Below the pieces are notes generated by a model. It had not been told where the DNA came from. It searched no databases and was given only the letters and a program-made list of their open reading frames with translations. Made by a program: the position numbers and the translations under genes. This document shows, in pieces, positions 58,937-64,000 of a DNA stretch of 64,000 bases. The stretch's first letter is position 1. Every line of letters starts with the position of its first letter. The DNA is from Meandrina meandrites (Eukaryota; Cnidaria; Anthozoa; Scleractinia; Meandrinidae), in contig OY855915.1 of the NCBI GenBank assembly GCA_963693305.1, positions 620,001-684,000 of the forward strand, read 5' to 3'.

Positions 58937-60334
58937 TCAGCGTCCAATAAATCCAGGAGCCTGTCGTAGGCATTTCGCTGGCTTGCCTTCAACAGCTGGT
59001 AAGCACCGTTCATTCCCCTTACAGTTTAATCTTCTTGCTTCACTACTGCTACAGTCTAGAATGTGAATTTAAAGGAAAATGCAATTTTCAATGAATGCCG
59101 AAATATAACGTATACAGATTTGAGTGCTGATATTACTTATGTACATTAAGAACTGGTGTAATTAATTGAACATGCCAGCTACAATTGTTAGCATGACCCA
59201 GTGACAAATTATAAGACAAACTCAAAATCTGATTGGCTACGCAGGGTGGTCTAATTTTCGGTAGATTGCCCTGGGAGAGCGCGCAAGAAAAATTGCCGAA
59301 TGACCAACCAAAACTATAAATGAACCACTTCCACTGAAAGTTTTGTGGAATAGATCGGTGTCTGGGATAGAGATATGTCCAGGACTGAACGCTAACGATA
59401 TATGTATGCTCTTTATAATAAGCATCACAAAGTGTCCTCATTGATAAAAATTCGCCTACACACATATAATTCTGCTGAATATGAAGTAGTATGAAAATGG
59501 TCAATAATCCACTCACATATGAAGTACTCTTATTCAACTTTGAAGTGTCTAAAAACTGTTTTCAGTCGCATGGAAGACCTCCTTTTTTTAGAATCAAGCA
59601 CAGCGGCCGTATTTGAGAGATGCCGGTTAGAATATCACTGATCAGAAGTGCGGCTTGTTTTAATTTTGTTTATTATAAAAGCAACTTCACAAGTATAAGT
59701 GTGCATTCAGGCCGGAGTAAAAAAAAAAATACTACTAATAAAAGAAATTCCGTCTAATTACTGTCTAAAATCCACAAAAGATTAATTCTAAATCTTCTAA
59801 CAGGATTTCAACTAAAATACCCTTGATAGCAAAGGTAAATTTAGTGCGCGTCACAGAGATAAAACATCACAATGGCGTACACTAAATTTTGTTTACCACC
59901 AATGACATAGCATCAGTTGTTTTAAATTCAAAATAATACAATGGTTCGCGTTTCTCACCGCAAAGACTCCACCGGCCACTGTAGCTACTATCCTTTGCAC
60001 ACCATGGCATATGATGATTGGCATAAGTACAGGTGCTGTAACTCTTGCCTTTATACCGGAAAGGAAACTTGCAATCATTTTGAGCCCCGATCACTGCAAA
60101 AAAAAAAAAATGGTTTGAACTTTAATTTCTAACAAGAACAAGGCCCGCCTTGAAGAATCTTTGGCGGGTTTCAAAAGTTCATTACTGAAACTGGCTTGGT
60201 TTTTAAATCTTTAAATCTAGGGAATTTTAATGATTTAGCATAATTATTAATTTCTCAATTTATTGTTATTTTTTGAAAAGACACGATTACATCAGCTGTC
60301 ATGCTGCAATATTTATCGTGTATAAATAAAAGCA

Positions 60335-60367
<33 letters not shown>

Positions 60368-60392
60368 GTTATTATTATTATTATTATTATTA

Positions 60393-60423
<31 letters not shown>

Positions 60424-61467
60424 CATTATCAATTCGCGCTCATTGCTTTTGCGCATCCCTACTGCGCACGTAATTCATGTTGCAACGTCAGGCCATGCCA
60501 TGCAACGAGCGCGCGCGCTGAGAAAACGTTTCAAACAAATATAGGGCTGGTAGTCTTTGCTTTCACTTCAGTTGTTGTTTACTCTCTCAAATGGTCAATG
60601 GGCCCAGTTTCTTTTTTATAGGCAGCTCTGTCTTGCGATTCTTGACAGATTGTAAAAAAAAAAAAATGAACAAAATGTTAATGTGGGAAGCTTAAAAAAT
60701 TCTAATTTTTCTGCCCATGCGGCATCGAAACTTGCCCATATTTCAACTGCCAGGTGAGTGCAAATGTGATTGCCAAATGATTGGATTTTCTTAGGAAACA
60801 TCACCAGTTGAATCAATTTGTTTAATTGATCCCCTTAAACAATATTTAGGCAAGAAAATTGCATTTCATAGATTTATTAGCGATATGTCTGGACAAACAT
60901 ACACTGTCGCTATTGTCAACAAAGATGGCCGGTTTTTAAGATCTCAAGGTGATTGTTCGGGCATCTTATCTCCAAAATGAATTCGGTGACCTTCCATTTT
61001 TTTTTTTACATTTCTAACATGAGTAACCCATAAACTCACAGTGGTGAAAGTTTTAGAAAAAAGGCTCAATTGTAAAAGTGTGAAATATCTTTGAAAAGCT
61101 TTAATTGCTGTTACATTATAAAATTTATGTGCCCGCTCGAAACCAAACAAAGGTCAACGAGCTTCACAAAACGACATTATCCTTTGTTTGTGCTGTATGG
61201 ACAAGTTTGTTGTCGTGTTACAAGGAATTTCCTGTTATCATTTTCTTCAAAAAAAAAATACTTTTAAACATTGTTGGTTAAACAACGGTAAAAAGAAGTA
61301 AAGATATCAAGGAAAAAAGGACCGATAACCTTGACCCAATTCAAAGTTCAAGGTGCATGTCGACACCATTAGTAAGGCATTTTAATTTATGACAAAAATC
61401 GAAATGACTTACCGCCTGTGCAGAGCATCACCAAAACCGCAAAGGACAACACCACAAGAATCTTCAT
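58937..61467 (-). CDS. Small secreted FN2 plus Cys-rich-tail protein, gene B
   Basis: Three exons: 61467-61413 (leader identical in sequence to gene A), 60093-59959 (FN2) and 59055-58937 (tail). All introns are phase 1; total 309 nt, 102 residues. The FN2 module reads CKFPFRYKGKSYSTC, MPWCAKDSS, RWSLC and is one residue shorter than in A. The tail has CSSSEARRLNCKGNERCLPA and one further Cys, then ends QAPGFIGR, different from A. Its acceptor tract is an A-run in the plus sequence (poly-T on the coding strand). A protein-like frame in the same exon, 59013-58828, is a different reading frame and is not used. Confidence 0.8.
59959..60093 (-). CDS. FN2 exon of gene B
   Basis: Donor GTGAGA, acceptor TTTGCAG, phase 1 both sides. 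Nearly the same as the A module up to CTYAN. It then differs at several positions around the WC. Confidence 0.84.
60337..60423. repeat. (ATT)n microsatellite
   Basis: About 28 ATT units with a few GTT interruptions. The poly-Tyr frame across it is not a gene. Confidence 0.95.
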
Positions 61468-61469
61468 TG

Positions 61470-61700
61470 TTGAAAACGGTTCTCTTGTTTATGCTTCTAA
61501 CCAGCTGCGTCCTTCAGGAACTCAATAGAGGTTTGCTTGCTTGTTTTTTAGGAGGATCTTCTGGAGCTTTTATTGGCTCACTTGATCAATTATGGATCAG
61601 TATGGACTACATTGGATTTCTTTGTCGGATAATGTAAGCCAATCATCTTACATATGCCTGCTTGTATCTGTTCCGTTATTCAGCGTGGCGTACTCCGTAC
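61470..61700 (-). promoter_or_regulatory. Promoter region of FN2 gene B
   Basis: GATGATTGGCTTACATTATC (about 61.63-61.65 kb) and a CCAAT box in AGTGAGCCAATAAAAGC (about 61.57 kb). Both match the 17.2 kb leader upstream region in order and spacing. Confidence 0.5.
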
Positions 61701-61941
61701 CTGTACCCATGTAAACAGGCAATATTGTTGCATGTGTTCTATTGTTCCTAAACACATTATACCGGACTCTGTTGCTTTCTCAGAAAAAAAAAATAGCTCT
61801 GAAGAATATCAATATTAGTGATCATCGGTAACAAAAATGATAATAATAATGGTTTAAAATAGCGCTATTTCTCTGCATTCAACAGCGTTTTAAAATTGAT
61901 AGATTCTAACTGTTAAAGACAGAAATCGGTACAAAACTAAA

Positions 61942-61974
61942 CCCTGAAGAAGGCAGCATTGTCGAAACGTCGGT
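61942..61974 (+). ncRNA. Hammerhead-ribozyme-like motif, copy 4
   Basis: CTGAAGA, then GGC-AGCATT-GTC (one G-U wobble), then GAAA, CGTC and GG. The paralogous segment near 56.1 kb keeps only the AAACGTCGGTGAACAG tail. Confidence 0.42.
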
Positions 61975-62139
61975 GAACAGTAATAGAGCAGCGTAAGAAT
62001 TTTCCAATTTCCTATTTCTAACAGCGTTTTAAAATGGTTAACTTTAATATTATTTTTAGAATTGAGTAGTTTTTGATAACAGTGATCAGTTTTTTTTTAA
62101 TGATCTTGTAACTACCACGTTCGCGCCTTGTGATTATTT

Positions 62140-62420
62140 AGCTTAAGCACAGACGTTTTTGAGCCACTGACGGCTGCAACCGGAAGGCGAATGTTTAAGG
62201 TTATGGCGAACTTTTACCTCCAAAAATAAGTTAGAAAGCTTTTATTTTAGCACTTACAACTTGAATTTAGGAACTTTTACCTCCAAAAATAAGTTACAAA
62301 GCTTTTATTTTAGCACTTACAACTTGAATTTAGGAACTAAAAGCTGACAATAAGCGTTCAAGACGAGAAGGTTCCATTTCCGGCTGCCGTCCGCGGCTCA
62401 AAAACGCCTATGCTTAAGAA
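62140..62420. mobile_element. TIR element with internal tandem duplication
   Basis: CTTAAGCACAGACGTTTTTG at the left and CAAAAACGCCTATGCTTAAG at the right. A 63-bp unit (AACTTTTACCTCCAAAAATA to GAATTTAGG) is repeated twice inside. It is absent from duplication copy A at the matching point (about 56.26 kb), so it arrived after the duplication or was lost from A. Confidence 0.7.
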
Positions 62421-62649
62421 GCCGCCAACCCGCACAAACATTTCATGTTGTTTGTCTTAGTTAGTTAAGAACTCTTCAGCTGTGAACAGTAACCTCCATC
62501 GGTGGTCATGTTTTGTTTTACCTACAAAAAGTTCCAGTTATAGTTTCGAGTTCTGATAGTTTAAGTTCTTTCGATATTTTTTGATTCGACATTCGCTATT
62601 CTATTTAATTGTTATTTATGCAGGTCTGGTTCTGGTCACTTTATCAAGC

Positions 62650-64000
62650 AAATGTTTTAAGTCATTCAAGGTCACCGCGATTCGAACCCAAACAGGTCTA
62701 TAAGAATATACGAACTGCTAACAAAGAGGAACCGAATAAGCTGTAGCAGCAGGTGAAGCAGTAGTTTAGACTATTGATTCCGTAAGCGTAGCTATATATT
62801 ATTTGCCCAACGTCCCAACAAAATGAACACTGAGTAAGCACATTGCTAAACGAACAAAATGAAATAAATTTGTACTCATGAAAACCAAATGCTTACTCAA
62901 AAAGAGAATTTTTGAGTTTAGTTTTAAAATGATTTCCAGATATCAACTTCTAACAAGACCAAAGAGAATTTCGAAAATCACATTGTTGTAACAAGACCTT
63001 ATGGTAAGGGCCAATAGGGAATGGAGAACTCGTGTAATGCATTACGGTAATGGCGTTGCTCGTGCCTTATTGTATTTCCTGTTAATCAAAGTCGAACACA
63101 GTGAACTTCTCATATAACATTATTACGAAACATTAAAGTCTGTTGCTCACTATTTGTCAAAACACGGCTTCCAAAGACTTCTGGAAGATTCATTTTTTTA
63201 AAATCAATTCCTTCAGTAGCTGTACGACATAGTTTGCTATTTCACTTCAGCTCGCGTCTTTTCAGTCCAGACTCTTTTAAGAGAGATCAAACCCTCATCC
63301 ATTGTCATCCTCTATACCCAACGACTTGCTTAGCCGAGATTCACCACTTTTGATAAGCACGTCATAGTCTATATATAGTCTAAAGTAGTGCTAACGGCAC
63401 TTCTTTTTCTCGCACCCCGCTATTACGGATTCTCAGGCTCCTGCCTATTACGGACACCAAACAACGTCCAGTGTGAGGAGAGAAAAATTGATTATTTGGT
63501 TAAATTTATTTATTCGCTTTCGCTGATAAAAATATAGAAAATCCAACGTAGAAATTATTGTTTTAGTTTTTGAAGTAGCAGGTTAATTTTCCAGTTCATT
63601 AACAGTAGCAAGCACCTGTTGTTTTGTTGTGGATCATAACTGTAAATAGCGTTGAAGTGTAACGGAACCCGCACTTGTCTTTTGTATAACTGTTATCTAC
63701 CTGCACTGTTTTGAAAGTGATTAATCTTGTAAAAGCGAAATTCCCTTATAGCCAATAGTCCTTCCTGAAATGTCTTAAATAATGCTTAAGTTAGACTAGT
63801 TAATGACATTACCTAATGCGTTAGCATTGTAGTTTCGGCTTAAATAGAACTGCACTGTAAAATGTTCTTTGGTTACGCACTGAACTGCCCTCAGAAGTCA
63901 TGCCCCCGGTGATGGGACGCCGGTTCTTCAACTTCCCATTTTATGTTACATTCGGGTTATGTTATTGGAGTAAACTCTACTGTTGGAGCCAAGTAACCGT
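62650..64000. other. Intergenic, nothing recognised
   Basis: No family motif, splice-consistent exon or clear repeat structure was seen. Confidence 0.4.

Larger units (their letters stand above)
58640..62650. repeat. Segmental duplication, copy B
   Basis: Partner of 51045-56480 in the same orientation. It has its own insertions: an ATT microsatellite (60.34 kb), a TIR element (62.14-62.42 kb) and a hammerhead-like motif. Confidence 0.85.

Noticed and set aside
58828..59013. 61-residue minus-strand frame beginning MNGAYQLLKA that looks protein-like
   Set aside because: It overlaps the FN2 gene B tail exon in another frame. The phase-1 frame with conserved cysteines is the one shared with gene A and the 22.4 kb exon.
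60301..60621. 106-residue poly-Tyr frame
   Set aside because: It is produced by the (ATT)n microsatellite.

Overview
This 64 kb window looks like nuclear DNA from a cnidarian, most likely an anthozoan such as a stony coral. The genes are split into small exons joined by GT-AG introns. There are animal extracellular modules (PAN/apple, EGF, F5/8 type C, fibronectin type II). The AT-rich intergenic DNA is full of SINEs, foldback elements, microsatellites and G-tracts. Species cannot be fixed from the sequence alone. There are no bacterial-style operons and no CRISPR array.

Layout. (1) About 1.3-17.9 kb, minus strand: a gamma-glutamyl hydrolase gene (GGH, peptidase C26). I recovered seven exons plus a spare first exon from splice sites and phase. 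The last exon, with the catalytic His, lies beyond base 1. Its introns hold a BEL/Pao fragment, SINEs and several terminal-inverted-repeat elements. (2) 17.4-22.7 kb: an inverted duplication of the GGH promoter region. It is followed on the plus strand by a terminal exon for a small Cys-rich secreted peptide, with no first exon that I can find. (3) 22.7-36.8 kb: mostly intergenic and repeat-rich. It includes a tandemly duplicated signal-peptide ORF (30.3-30.6 kb), a perfect 27-bp-arm palindrome with a 9-bp target duplication, and a degenerate minisatellite. (4) 36.86-51.02 kb, plus strand: one large secreted multidomain gene with a signal peptide, PAN domain, fibrinogen-like N-terminal motif, EGF and seven F5/8C (discoidin) domains. 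The assembled 18-exon model gives about 1,308 residues with every splice phase matching. (5) 51.05-62.65 kb: two direct copies of a segment. Each holds a three-exon minus-strand gene for a roughly 100-residue secreted protein (signal peptide, fibronectin type II module, four-Cys tail). A LINE fragment sits in the 3' UTR of one copy. (6) 62.65-64 kb: no gene seen.

The most unusual theme is that a promoter plus signal-peptide exon module (MKI-type leader ending in a phase-1 donor) appears four times: twice in front of GGH and once in front of each FN2 gene. Upstream CCAAT-like elements sit at similar distances in three of the four. The plus-strand Cys-rich exon shares its cysteine spacing and its poly(A) region with the FN2 genes. 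This suggests that a secretion and expression module has been shuffled between an enzyme and a family of small Cys-rich proteins. A second theme is four dispersed copies of a hammerhead-ribozyme-like core whose stems covary.
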